Shown piece after piece: positions 44,561 to 53,513 of a stretch of DNA of 56,311 nt. The notes beneath the pieces were generated by a model. It was given only the letters and a program-made list of their open reading frames with translations. It was not told the origin of the DNA and made no database searches. Position numbers and translations under genes: made by a program. Within the stretch, counting starts at the first letter, position 1. Each line of letters starts with the position of its first letter. The stretch is from NCBI GenBank assembly GCA_903994455.1, contig CAJEXI010000020.1:1-56311 (forward strand), in the 5' to 3' direction. The stretch comes from an uncultured Chlorobiaceae bacterium. Lineage in GTDB: Bacteria > Bacteroidota > Chlorobiia > Chlorobiales > Chlorobiaceae.

Positions 44561-46837
44561 CTACTGAATTTTCAGGTTGGCATACTGTACCATCAGCGTC
44601 TTCTCCCCTGCATTGCGAAACGTTATCCTGACTTTCTGCTTTGCCCCGCTTCCCTGAACATCAAGCACGACTCCCGGGCCAAAAAGAGCATGATGCACCA
44701 TCACCCCTTCACGCAGCGCCGGACGCGAAGGCTTTGGCTGACCTCCCGGAGCTGTTCCTCCGGCAACCGGGGCCGTTGTTCGCTGCTGATAACCTCTCGA
44801 CATTGATGAAACACCGGAAACAGGTCTCTCTTTCGCCATTCGTTCAGAAAGTAAACTCCCCCCCTCTGTTTGCACTATTGAAGAGTCTATTTCACTGATA
44901 AACATTGATGGAAGAGACTGATGCAACTGACCATACTGGTAACGACTCTGCGCCCATGAGAGAAATATCTTCTCCTGGGCCCTGGTCATTGCCACATAAA
45001 AAAGTCTGCGTTCCTCCTCAAGCTCTTCAGGCTCATAGCAGTGCAGGGGGAAAAGTCTCTCTTCAAGCCCGGTGATAAACACTACGGGAAACTCAAGACC
45101 TTTGGCCGCATGCACCGTCATCAGGGAGACATAGTTGTCAGAATCTTGCGTCTCTTCATAGTCGGAAGCAAGAGAGATATTTTCCAGAAAATCACCCAGC
45201 AACCCGGCATCGGGGTTATGGTCAGAAAAATCCCTTGCCATGGAGAGCAACTCCTGGAGATTTTCATGACGTGTCAGCGATTCAGGAGTATTTTCGGCCT
45301 GCAAGAGCAACGGAATGGAGGTCAGATTGAAGAGTTCCGTCAGAACTTCGTAAACCGTTCCGTTGACAGCCAGTCCCTTGAGCACCTCAATAACGCTGCT
45401 GAAAGAGGTGAGAGCATTGACCAGCCGCGCCTGAAAGCCTCCCTCATCAGCCCGTCTGATCGCATCGTAAAGAGTTATATCAAGTTCTGCGGCAAACTCC
45501 CGGAGCCTGCTGATACTGACATCACCGATTTTTCGAGGTGGAAAATTAATAATTCTCAAGAGCGACTCGCTGTCGCGCTCATTAAGAATGAACCGAAGGT
45601 AGGCAACTGCGTCCTTGATCTCCTTGCGCTTGTAGAACGAGACACTTCCAAACAATCTGTAAGGTATCTTGTTCTGACGCATAACATCCTCAACCACACG
45701 AGACTGGGCATTGGTACGATAAAATATTGCAAAGCTTCTGAACTCAAATCCCTGCTTCTGACGCAACATCCGAATCTGCTCTCCAACCCTTTCGGCCTCA
45801 TTCCGCTCATTGTAGGCCTCAATAAGCGTCAGTGGCTCCCCTTCATCACGATGAGAAACCAGCTCTTTTTTAATCTGCCGAAGATTGCGGCCAATGACAC
45901 TGTTGGCAGCCTTGAGAATATTACCGGTACTTCGATAGTTCTCAACAAGCTTGAAGGTACAAGCGTCATTATAATCGTCCTGAAAGTTCAGAATATTAGA
46001 GATATCAGCGCCTCGCCACGAATAGATCGATTGGGCATCATCACCCACAACAAAAATGTTGCGATGCCCGGCACCAAGCATTTTAGCAACGAGGTATTGA
46101 GCCCTGTTGGTATCCTGATACTCGTCGATCATGATGTAACGAAAAGATTCCTGCAACTCTCTGAGCACTTCAGGGTGCGCATTGAAGAGTTCAAGCGGCT
46201 TGATCAGCAGGTCATCGAAATCAAGGGCATTGTTCTCCTTCAGTTTTCTGGTGTACAACTCATAGACCTGTGATGCCTTCTGCTGATTATAGTCGTTGGC
46301 ATTTCGATGAAACTCGGCAGGAAGAATAAAACTGTTTTTTGCCCTGCTGATCATTCCCTGTATTGTATTAATCGGCACCGATTCAACAGAAATGTTGAGT
46401 TCACCCATCGACTGGCGGATCAAACTTTTACTGTCTTCAGAATCAAAAATTGAAAAGTTCCGGTTGTAGCCAATCAGGTCGATAGAGTTGCGAAGAAGTC
46501 GGGCAAAAATCGAATGAAACGTCCCTATCCAAAGACCACGGGAACTTCCCTGATGAAGCAGAGTGTCGACGCGATGGCGCATCTCGCCAGCAGCCTTGTT
46601 GGTAAAGGTGAGCGCAAGAATATTATGGGGGGAAACTCCCTCATTATTGATGAGATAGGCAATACGGTAAGTAATCACCCTTGTTTTGCCGGAACCTGCG
46701 CCCGCCAGCACCATCACTGGGCCGGATGTGGTAACGACAGCACTGCGCTGAACATCATTAAGATCGTTTAAAAAATCGGTCAATACTGCCTGGCACCTGT
46801 TTACGGTTAAAACGCATCCCTGCTCTGTCGACTCCAT
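44561..46837 (-). CDS. pcrA: ATP-dependent DNA helicase UvrD/PcrA
   Basis: A superfamily 1A 3'-5' helicase of 758 aa used in nucleotide-excision and mismatch repair and in removing RecA. The motifs are in order: LNDVQRSAVVTTSGPVMVLA and AGAGSGKTRVITYRI (motif I, about residue 50), LTFTNKAAGEM (Ia), IMIDEYQDTNRAQ (II), GDDAQSIYSWRGAD (III), LVENYRSTGNIL (IV), LMTVHAAKGLEFPVVFI (V) and RRLFYVAMTRAQEKI (VI). A C-terminal Tudor-like segment ends the protein (VHHALFGPGVVLDVQGSG). ATG 46837 (MESTEQ) is used; the longer frame would need TTG 46849. UvrD and PcrA cannot be told apart here. Confidence 0.92.
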   Translation of the reverse strand: MESTEQGCVLTVNRCQAVLTDFLNDLNDVQRSAVVTTSGPVMVLAGAGSGKTRVITYRIAYLINNEGVSPHNILALTFTNKAAGEMRHRVDTLLHQGSSRGLWIGTFHSIFARLLRNSIDLIGYNRNFSIFDSEDSKSLIRQSMGELNISVESVPINTIQGMISRAKNSFILPAEFHRNANDYNQQKASQVYELYTRKLKENNALDFDDLLIKPLELFNAHPEVLRELQESFRYIMIDEYQDTNRAQYLVAKMLGAGHRNIFVVGDDAQSIYSWRGADISNILNFQDDYNDACTFKLVENYRSTGNILKAANSVIGRNLRQIKKELVSHRDEGEPLTLIEAYNERNEAERVGEQIRMLRQKQGFEFRSFAIFYRTNAQSRVVEDVMRQNKIPYRLFGSVSFYKRKEIKDAVAYLRFILNERDSESLLRIINFPPRKIGDVSISRLREFAAELDITLYDAIRRADEGGFQARLVNALTSFSSVIEVLKGLAVNGTVYEVLTELFNLTSIPLLLQAENTPESLTRHENLQELLSMARDFSDHNPDAGLLGDFLENISLASDYEETQDSDNYVSLMTVHAAKGLEFPVVFITGLEERLFPLHCYEPEELEEERRLFYVAMTRAQEKIFLSWAQSRYQYGQLHQSLPSMFISEIDSSIVQTEGGSLLSERMAKERPVSGVSSMSRGYQQRTTAPVAGGTAPGGQPKPSRPALREGVMVHHALFGPGVVLDVQGSGAKQKVRITFRNAGEKTLMVQYANLKIQ

Positions 46838-47027
46838 CAGGTTGCGCAAAATTATTTTGTTGAATTTCGTATAACTTTACTCCTTTTACAAATTACTCTC
46901 CAATAAATCATCGGCCAGTAATTCTTCGAGTTTTTTTATGCCCGACATGCTCATTTTTGGCTCCCAGAGTTATTATATTCAGAGTGAACCGTTGCGTGCA
47001 AATACAAAAACCAAGACTCAATATCCC

Positions 47028-48539
47028 ATGTTTCCCCTTGTTTACGAAATCAATACCAGAATCTGGCTACAAAAACTGAGCATAGAGCATAACCGTGCCG
47101 TTACCCTCGGCAACATTCCGGATGAGGAGTTTGCCTTTTTTTCAAGCTGTGGTTTTGATATTGTATGGCTTATGGGGGTATGGAAACCAAGTCAGTACAG
47201 CAAGGCAATTGCAACTGCACACAGCGGGCTCCGGGGTTCCTTCCTGCAACACTTGACAACAGTAACGCCAGAAGATATTGTATCATCACCCTATTCCATT
47301 CCCTCCTATACTGTCAATGAAACTCTTGGAGGGGAAACCGAGCTGCTTACCTTTCGTGACAAGCTTCATGCGTGCGGCATTAAACTCATGCTCGACTTTG
47401 TTCCAAACCATCTTGCTCTCGACAATGCGTTCCTGCCTGAGCACCTTGAGTATTTTATTCCGATGTGCCATGAAGAACAGTGCCTGGATCCCGGCGCTGG
47501 ATTTGAATACATGAAAGGAACATACCTGGCTTATGGCAAAGACCCCTATTTTGAACCATGGACCGACACGTTGCAGCTTAACTACGCTCGAAAAGAGACA
47601 CGCAAGATGATGACCGAGAACCTCTTCAAGATAAGTTCACTCTGTGATGCCGTCAGGTGCGATGTTGCCATGCTGGTATTGAAAAGCGTTTTCAATACCA
47701 CGTGGGGGGCTTTTTCGGGTGTCATGGAGGAGGAGTTCTGGTGCAATGCAATTACTGCAGTAAAACTTCGTCATCCCGACTTTCTTTTCCTGGCTGAATC
47801 TTATTGGAACAAGGAGTGGGAGCTTCAGCAACAGGGATTTGACTTTACCTACGATAAACCATTTTATGACTACCTCTGCACTGCTTCCGGCAACATTGAA
47901 AAACTGACAGGACACCTGCTTGGTAATTGGGATTACCAGAAACATCTCTGCCGGTTTATTGAAAACCATGATGAGCCAAGAGCTGCTGAAAAAATTGGTC
48001 TGAACAACAAGGCAGCAGCGCTGGTGTTGCTTACTTCTCCAGGGATGCATCTTGTCCATCAGGATCAGATGGACGGCTTCAAAAAACAAATTCCGGTACA
48101 ACTTCTCCGGCAAGCAAATGAAGCCAGCGACGGGAATCTGATAGAGTTCTACAAACACCTTTTTTTACTTCAGGAGAGAGAGGTGTTTCAGGAGGGACGA
48201 ATCGAATGGCTTGACCTGAATGCCCCATACAAGACGCATTGTCTGGGATTTCACCGTTTTACAGCAAAGGAGAACGCCTATGTTCTGGCTAATTTCAGCG
48301 GAAACGGCATTCCCCTGGAATTCAGTCACCCTTCCCTTGAAGATGGTGCCCTCAAGAAGCTCACCATCTTCAGCACACAAAACAACACCAAAACGATCGT
48401 CCATTATGCTGAAAAGGTAATGAGGGTGAATCTTGCGCCCCATGAAGCAATAGTCATCAACTGCCTGACAACAGCGGCAGCAGCATACCAACATGAAACA
48501 ACGTTATCGCGGATCGAGCCTGTTCAAGAGCAATTTTGA
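47028..48539 (+). CDS. GH13 alpha-amylase-family enzyme
   Basis: A 503-aa cytoplasmic GH13 enzyme. The barrel begins MFPLVYEINTRIWLQKLS. The regions are LDFVPNHLALDN (I), AVRCDVAML with the nucleophile Asp (II), FLFLAESYW with the acid Glu (III) and FIENHDEPRAAE (IV). A short beta domain ends the protein. Family homology begins at 47028, but ATG 46938 in the same frame is possible. There is no signal peptide, so it probably acts on internal glycogen or maltodextrins or is a transglycosidase. It diverges from uvrD and is followed by the YjbQ gene, whose open frame begins at the amylase stop. Confidence 0.8.
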   Translation: MFPLVYEINTRIWLQKLSIEHNRAVTLGNIPDEEFAFFSSCGFDIVWLMGVWKPSQYSKAIATAHSGLRGSFLQHLTTVTPEDIVSSPYSIPSYTVNETLGGETELLTFRDKLHACGIKLMLDFVPNHLALDNAFLPEHLEYFIPMCHEEQCLDPGAGFEYMKGTYLAYGKDPYFEPWTDTLQLNYARKETRKMMTENLFKISSLCDAVRCDVAMLVLKSVFNTTWGAFSGVMEEEFWCNAITAVKLRHPDFLFLAESYWNKEWELQQQGFDFTYDKPFYDYLCTASGNIEKLTGHLLGNWDYQKHLCRFIENHDEPRAAEKIGLNNKAAALVLLTSPGMHLVHQDQMDGFKKQIPVQLLRQANEASDGNLIEFYKHLFLLQEREVFQEGRIEWLDLNAPYKTHCLGFHRFTAKENAYVLANFSGNGIPLEFSHPSLEDGALKKLTIFSTQNNTKTIVHYAEKVMRVNLAPHEAIVINCLTTAAAAYQHETTLSRIEPVQEQF

Positions 48540-48550
48540 CATTTCATACC

Positions 48551-48976
48551 ATGCAGGTTATGACGCACAATATCACCGTTCGTACCACAAAGCCGATTGA
48601 AATAATCGACATTACGGCAGAAATAAGGGCAGCTCTCTCTTCAACCGGGCTGGAACGAGGGCAGATCACCGTGATAAGTCGTCATACCACGGCCTTTATC
48701 AATATCAATGAGAGAGAGGAGCATCTTCTTGAAGATATGGAGACTTTTCTCAAGCGACTGGTTCCAAAAGATGGCAACTACCTCCATAACCTCAATCCCA
48801 TTGATGGCCGACACAATGCCCACTCTCATTTGCTCGGGCTCTTCATGAACAGTTCAGAAACCATTCCTTTTTCGGACGGTAAAATACTGCTGGGGCAATG
48901 GCAATCCGTTTTTTTTGTTGAACTTGATGGCCCACGTGACGAGAGAACTATTCTCTTGCAGATTTCAGGCATATAA
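48551..48976 (+). CDS. YjbQ/UPF0047-family protein
   Basis: A 141-aa protein of the YjbQ family. It has the conserved VISRHTTAFININEREEHLL, the histidine-rich RHNAHSHLLGLF, and SETIPFSDGKILLGQWQSVF near the end. The family has been linked to weak thiamine-phosphate synthase activity; its physiological role is uncertain. ATG 48551 is taken as start; ATG 48560 is an alternative. It lies 11 bases after the amylase stop and 82 bases before dxs. Because dxs is a ThDP enzyme, co-location could be meaningful, but this is speculative. Confidence 0.85.
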   Translation: MQVMTHNITVRTTKPIEIIDITAEIRAALSSTGLERGQITVISRHTTAFININEREEHLLEDMETFLKRLVPKDGNYLHNLNPIDGRHNAHSHLLGLFMNSSETIPFSDGKILLGQWQSVFFVELDGPRDERTILLQISGI

Positions 48977-49058
48977 ACCACTGTGCGTGCAAGGAACCGG
49001 GAAGGCTCATCCATGGTTAGAGGTACAATGGAAGAATAACCTGAAGCCTTAAAACACC

Positions 49059-50990
49059 ATGCCCGATTCGATTCCCATTCCCATTACGCAACAGACAACA
49101 CTTCTCTCGGCAGTTCATTCGCCTGATGATCTCAAAAAACTCACGCTTGCTGAGCTTCAGAGACTTGCTGATGAATGCCGCAGAGAGGTCATCAATCTTG
49201 TGTCGGTCAATGGTGGCCATTTTGCCTCAAGCCTTGGCGTGGTCGAGCTGACCGTGGCGCTGCATCATGTCTACAGCACTCCCCGCGACAAAATTATATG
49301 GGATGTCGGGCACCAGGCATACGTGCATAAAATTCTGACGGGAAGGAAAGAGAAGATGCAGACCAACCGGCAATACAACGGACTTGCCGGGTTTCCCAAG
49401 AGAGCCGAGAGCCCCCATGATGCCTTTGGAGTGGGGCACGCATCAACCTCTATATCTGCCGCCGCAGGAATTGCCGCTGGAGCAAAGCTGGCCGGAAGTA
49501 ATGAGAAGGTTATTGCTGTGATTGGGGACGGAAGCATGACCGGAGGTATGGCATTTGAGGCGATGAACCACCTCGGAGATCTGAAAAGCGATGTGCTCGT
49601 CATCCTCAACGACAACCAGATGGCCATCTCGCCAAGTACCGGAGGACTCAGAACCCATCTGATCAACATGACCCTCAGCAAGAGCTATAACAGGGCGCGT
49701 TCCCTTCTCTGGAAATCGATTTCCCTGGTCAACAATGACCTTGGCGAGAAGGCAAAAAAGGCCATTCGCAAACTTGAGGATGGATTCAAGGCCGCACTGA
49801 CACCTGGCGCATTTTTTGAGGCGCTTGGTCTGAGATATTTTGGACCGATTGATGGCCACAACATGGAGCAACTCGTCAAGGCACTCAAGGAGATCCAGGC
49901 GCTTCCACACCCCAAACTCCTGCATGTTATCACCACAAAAGGCAAAGGGTTCAAGCCTGCCGAAGAGAACCAGAGCAAATGGCACGCCCACAACGGTGGC
50001 TTCGATACAACAACCGGTAAAAACCTGAAAACAGCCGACAGTTCGCTGCCCCCGAAATATCAGGAGGTCTTTGGAGAGGCGCTGGTGGAACTTGCCCTGA
50101 AAGATACCCGGATTACGGCCATTACCGCCGCCATGCCAAGCGGCACCTCGCTCGACCTCTTCCAGAACGCACTGCCAAACCGTTTTTATGACGTTGGTAT
50201 TGCTGAACCCCATGCCGTCACCTTTGCCGCAGGACTTGCGACACAAGGGTACAAGCCGGTCTTTGCGGTTTATTCCACCTTTCTCCAGCGTGCGTTTGAC
50301 CAACTGATGCATGACGTGGCGTTGCAGAACCTGCACGTTGTCTTTGCCATTGACCGGGCTGGCCTTGTGGGCGAGGATGGCCCAACCCATCATGGGGCAT
50401 TCGACCTCTCCTGGCTTCATGCTGTTCCTGGACTTGTCATTATGGCACCAGCGGACGAGCAGGAGCTGCGCGACATGCTCTACACCGCACTCTATGACGT
50501 AAACGGCCCGGTAGCCATCCGATACCCCAGAGGCAATGGCACCGGCATCCCCCTGCGGAAAAACTTCGCCTCTCTTCCCATCGGAAAAGCGGAGATTCTT
50601 CGTCAAGGAGAAGGGTTGGCACTGCTCAGTATTGGAAACATGACGGGAAAAGCACTGGAAGTGGCAGGCTTGCTGGAAAAAGAGGGAATTAACGCCACCG
50701 TGGCCAATATGAGATTCCTCAAACCGCTCGACACCGGCATGATTGAAGAACTGGCATCACGCTCAACCCATTTTGTGGTGCTTGAGGAAAACAGCCTCAT
50801 CGGGGGGCTGGGCAGCGCGGTGATCGACCACCTCAATGCCTCGGGGCAGCACCGGCCTGTGCTGAAAGTGGCGCTACCAGATGCTTTTGTGACTCATGGA
50901 CATATTGATGATCTTTACCGGAGCATCGGTTTCGATACTCTGACAATGGCAGCGCGAATAGAGCGATTTTACAAAGAGGGCCAGAGATGA
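49059..50990 (+). CDS. dxs: 1-deoxy-D-xylulose-5-phosphate synthase
   Basis: A 643-aa ThDP enzyme that joins pyruvate and glyceraldehyde-3-phosphate in the first step of the non-mevalonate isoprenoid pathway. In this organism that pathway supplies carotenoids, quinones and chlorophyll tails. The ThDP motif is VIGDGSMTGGMAFEAMNHLG, ending LNDNQMAISPSTG. Also seen are WDVGHQAYVHKILTGR near residue 75 and, in the transketolase domain, HVVFAIDRAGLVGEDGPTHH. The C-terminal part has LEENSLIGGLGSAV. Length is normal. No strong ribosome binding site is seen. Confidence 0.93.
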   Translation: MPDSIPIPITQQTTLLSAVHSPDDLKKLTLAELQRLADECRREVINLVSVNGGHFASSLGVVELTVALHHVYSTPRDKIIWDVGHQAYVHKILTGRKEKMQTNRQYNGLAGFPKRAESPHDAFGVGHASTSISAAAGIAAGAKLAGSNEKVIAVIGDGSMTGGMAFEAMNHLGDLKSDVLVILNDNQMAISPSTGGLRTHLINMTLSKSYNRARSLLWKSISLVNNDLGEKAKKAIRKLEDGFKAALTPGAFFEALGLRYFGPIDGHNMEQLVKALKEIQALPHPKLLHVITTKGKGFKPAEENQSKWHAHNGGFDTTTGKNLKTADSSLPPKYQEVFGEALVELALKDTRITAITAAMPSGTSLDLFQNALPNRFYDVGIAEPHAVTFAAGLATQGYKPVFAVYSTFLQRAFDQLMHDVALQNLHVVFAIDRAGLVGEDGPTHHGAFDLSWLHAVPGLVIMAPADEQELRDMLYTALYDVNGPVAIRYPRGNGTGIPLRKNFASLPIGKAEILRQGEGLALLSIGNMTGKALEVAGLLEKEGINATVANMRFLKPLDTGMIEELASRSTHFVVLEENSLIGGLGSAVIDHLNASGQHRPVLKVALPDAFVTHGHIDDLYRSIGFDTLTMAARIERFYKEGQR

Positions 50991-51026
50991 AAAAGCACAA
51001 GCACTGCCCGGACTGAAAGATTGGCA

Positions 51027-51067
51027 AAAAGACCGGCTGGGGTCCACTTTACATCTCCGGTTTTTTG
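51027..51067 (+). terminator. Possible dxs terminator
   Basis: A short stem ACCGG/CCGGT around a 20-base loop is followed by a T-run (CCGGTTTTTTG) 35 to 75 bases after the dxs stop. The stem is short and has a bulge, so this is only a candidate. Confidence 0.35.
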
Positions 51068-51086
51068 TTGCACTGTCCAGCAGCAT

Positions 51087-52067
51087 TTAAAAAGAAAAAT
51101 CGTAAACAACATCGTTAGGCTGACCAGTAACACCTGTTAATTCAACCGTCTGCGCTACGGTGTGAACACTAACGTTCTCGCTATCTGCTTGTCCGTAGTT
51201 ACCGGCATTATCGGTATAACCATTGACGTTCAAATGAATACTATTGCTGGTATCGTTGATATTGGCAGTGGACTTGAAAACCGCTGTCCAGGTGTTATTG
51301 CCGTTATAGAGTAGACGCGACAAGGAACCGTTATCAGAATGCAGGTCTTTTAGATCAAACCCTTTAACAGCTTCACTGAATTGGATGCTAACCGTTGCTG
51401 TTTCTCCGATCTTAAGTGCATGATCAGATAAACTGATGATTGCCGTGGGGGAGGTGGTATCAATATTACAGTATGAACCTGCCATACCGGATGAGAGGTT
51501 ACCCGCTATATCGGTGTAAGCGCCATCCACACGGATCTTATTGTTGATTTTGGTAATATCGGCAATAGGCGTAAAAATCGCAGTATATGTGTTATTGCCG
51601 TTATCGGTCAAATTCGACAAGGCACCGTTATCAGCACTCAGGTCTCTTAGATCAAACCCTTTAACAGCTTCACTGAATTGGATAGTAACCGTCGCTGTTT
51701 CTCCGATCTTAAGGTAATGATCAGATAAACTGATGGTTGCGGTGGGGGCTTTGGTGTCAACCCTATAGACACCGCTCGATGCCGAAAGTCCAGTGTTGCC
51801 CGCGCTATCTTTGTAATAGTGGTTCAAACTGATTCTATTGGAAGCATCGGTGATGTTGGCAGTGGGCGTGAAAACCGCTGTCCATGTGTTACTGGTGATC
51901 CTGGTTAGACCCGACAAGGAGCCGTTCTCAGCACGCAGGTTAGTTAGATCTATCCAACTGACAGATTCACTGAATTGGATAGTAACCGTTGCTGTTTCTC
52001 GGCTTTTAAGTGCACTATCAGATAAACTAATGGTTGCTGTGGGGCTCGTGGTGTCATTGTACGGCAT
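51087..52067 (-). CDS. Protein of three Ig-like repeats (Big-type)
   Basis: A 326-aa protein made almost entirely of three 99-residue repeats (residues 6-104, 105-203 and 204-302). Each begins TxxPTAxISLSDxxLKxxET, continues with VxIQFSEAVKGFDLxDL and ends with TDxAGN. The pattern resembles the bacterial Ig-like modules of large adhesins. There is no N-terminal signal peptide. The C-terminus ends in a non-repeat tail, GQPNDVVYDFSF, with alternating aromatic and acidic residues like some type I secretion signals. GGAGG lies six bases before the ATG, so it is well translated. A stand-alone module of this size is odd; giant surface proteins usually carry dozens. Confidence 0.72.
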   Translation of the reverse strand: MPYNDTTSPTATISLSDSALKSRETATVTIQFSESVSWIDLTNLRAENGSLSGLTRITSNTWTAVFTPTANITDASNRISLNHYYKDSAGNTGLSASSGVYRVDTKAPTATISLSDHYLKIGETATVTIQFSEAVKGFDLRDLSADNGALSNLTDNGNNTYTAIFTPIADITKINNKIRVDGAYTDIAGNLSSGMAGSYCNIDTTSPTAIISLSDHALKIGETATVSIQFSEAVKGFDLKDLHSDNGSLSRLLYNGNNTWTAVFKSTANINDTSNSIHLNVNGYTDNAGNYGQADSENVSVHTVAQTVELTGVTGQPNDVVYDFSF

Positions 52068-52300
52068 TGATTTCCTCCATAATTGTTAAATTAGCAAGCA
52101 ACTTTCAATAATGATAAGCGTTATGTCATGCGAATGTTGACCAATAACTGAAAACCGAATAACATTCGTAAGATGTCTTTATAAAAAAAGTTAGTCCCGT
52201 CCGCATCATCTTGCATCAAAACAGGACTCAAGCCCGAAACCATCAATTTACGGCCACCACACTGATGGAATATATTAAAAGTTAATTACATCCAAGCCAT

Positions 52301-52780
52301 TTATGAAAGGCAATTTTTTACATCTATAATACCGACAAGCAGCAGCACTGCCCACGTTGAAAGATTGGCGCAGAGACCGGCAAGGAGATCATCAGCCATG
52401 ATTCCCCAGCCACCCGGAAAGCGCTGGACAGCATCGACAGGCCCCGGTTTTGCTATATCGAAAATGCGGAAAAAGGCAAGCGAGAGCAGGGCAGGCAACC
52501 ATCCCACAGGCAGAAAGGCAAGCGCCAGCCATTGACCGGCAAGCTCATCAATCGTCACTATAGAGGGATCATTGCCGAACTCCTCCTCCATCAGCGTTCC
52601 TGACCAGACACCAACAACCGTGCAGAGCGCGACAAGGGAGAGCAAAAGCGTCGGGTCATGCAGTATCGGTATAAAATAATAACAGAGAACGGCCACAATA
52701 CTCGTCACCGTCCCTGGTGCCACAGGAAAATAACCGACTCCAAAACAGGTGGAGAGAATTTTTGCTGCCAGTCTCTTCAT
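52301..52780 (-). CDS. pgpA: Phosphatidylglycerophosphatase A
   Basis: A 159-aa inner-membrane phosphatase that removes the phosphate from phosphatidylglycerophosphate, giving phosphatidylglycerol. Family hallmarks are GVGYFPVAPGTVTSIVA at the start, VTIDELAGQWLAL, and FRIFDIAKPGPVDAVQ, then PGGWGIMADDLLAG. Four hydrophobic segments are present. It lies 4 bases after pgsA, whose product is its substrate, so the two steps are made together. The 233 bases on its other side (52068-52300) hold no recognisable gene. Confidence 0.92.
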   Translation of the reverse strand: MKRLAAKILSTCFGVGYFPVAPGTVTSIVAVLCYYFIPILHDPTLLLSLVALCTVVGVWSGTLMEEEFGNDPSIVTIDELAGQWLALAFLPVGWLPALLSLAFFRIFDIAKPGPVDAVQRFPGGWGIMADDLLAGLCANLSTWAVLLLVGIIDVKNCLS

Positions 52781-52784
52781 GGTC

Positions 52785-53396
52785 TCATCGCCCCTGAAGA
52801 GGCTTCTGAAAGTAAATATTCCAGTTGCTGACCAGATAGGAGATTCCGGTATAGACTGTGAAAACAGTTACCGCGAGCATGATAGAATCGAGATAACCTG
52901 AAGCCAGAAAACGGCTCACCATAAACGACAAACCTTTTCCAAAAAAAGCCGCCTCCTTCATCAGAATGAGCGCCATAATCAGATAGACAAAGAGATTCTG
53001 CACCAGGGTTTTGTACTTCGCCTCAACACTGGTCACAACAGGACGGTTTTTATATTCAGCATAAATCCGCAGCGATGTCACCACAACATCGCGAACGACA
53101 ACAAGAATCACCATCCAGAGCACCAGATAGCCCATCCAGACATAGAGTAAAAACGCTGCTGTAATCAGCAATTTATCGGCAAGGGGATCAAGAAAAGCGC
53201 CAAGACGAGTCTCAACACCATATTTCCGTGCATGATAACCATCATAAAGATCCGTCAGGGAGGCCACCGTAAAGGCAATAACGCCAAACAATTTGAGCCA
53301 GGGATCCGCCTGCAGCAATAACGCCACAAAAACAGGAACAAGCAGAATCCGCAATGCGGTCAACTGGTTTGGTATAGTCAGATACTCGTCTTTCAA
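52785..53396 (-). CDS. pgsA: CDP-diacylglycerol-glycerol-3-phosphate 3-phosphatidyltransferase
   Basis: A 203-aa integral membrane enzyme that makes phosphatidylglycerophosphate from CDP-diacylglycerol. The CDP-alcohol phosphotransferase signature is complete: DLYDGYHARKYGVETRLGAF followed by LDPLADK (DGx2ARx8-9Gx3Dx3D) near residues 49-75. Five to six hydrophobic helices follow. The first codon is TTG at 53396, because no ATG fits; the next part (KDEYLTIPNQLTALR) is the usual family start. It is followed by pgpA after 4 bases. Confidence 0.9.
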   Translation of the reverse strand: MKDEYLTIPNQLTALRILLVPVFVALLLQADPWLKLFGVIAFTVASLTDLYDGYHARKYGVETRLGAFLDPLADKLLITAAFLLYVWMGYLVLWMVILVVVRDVVVTSLRIYAEYKNRPVVTSVEAKYKTLVQNLFVYLIMALILMKEAAFFGKGLSFMVSRFLASGYLDSIMLAVTVFTVYTGISYLVSNWNIYFQKPLQGR

Positions 53397-53513
53397 GCCC
53401 GGCCGGATTTATAATATTATCACATCAATAGTGGGATGACCCCATAGCCCGCAAGATACAGTTTTGCAACCTGTTTTTCAATGACTCTGCGCTGTCTCTC
53501 AAAATAATGGTTG

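Noticed and set aside
45041..46273. 410-codon plus-strand open frame
   Set aside because: Antisense to the uvrD/pcrA helicase motifs, so it is a shadow of a well-supported gene.
49443..50606. 387-codon minus-strand open frame
   Set aside because: Antisense to the catalytic core of dxs. The codon pattern fits dxs on the plus strand and no ribosome binding site or motif is seen.
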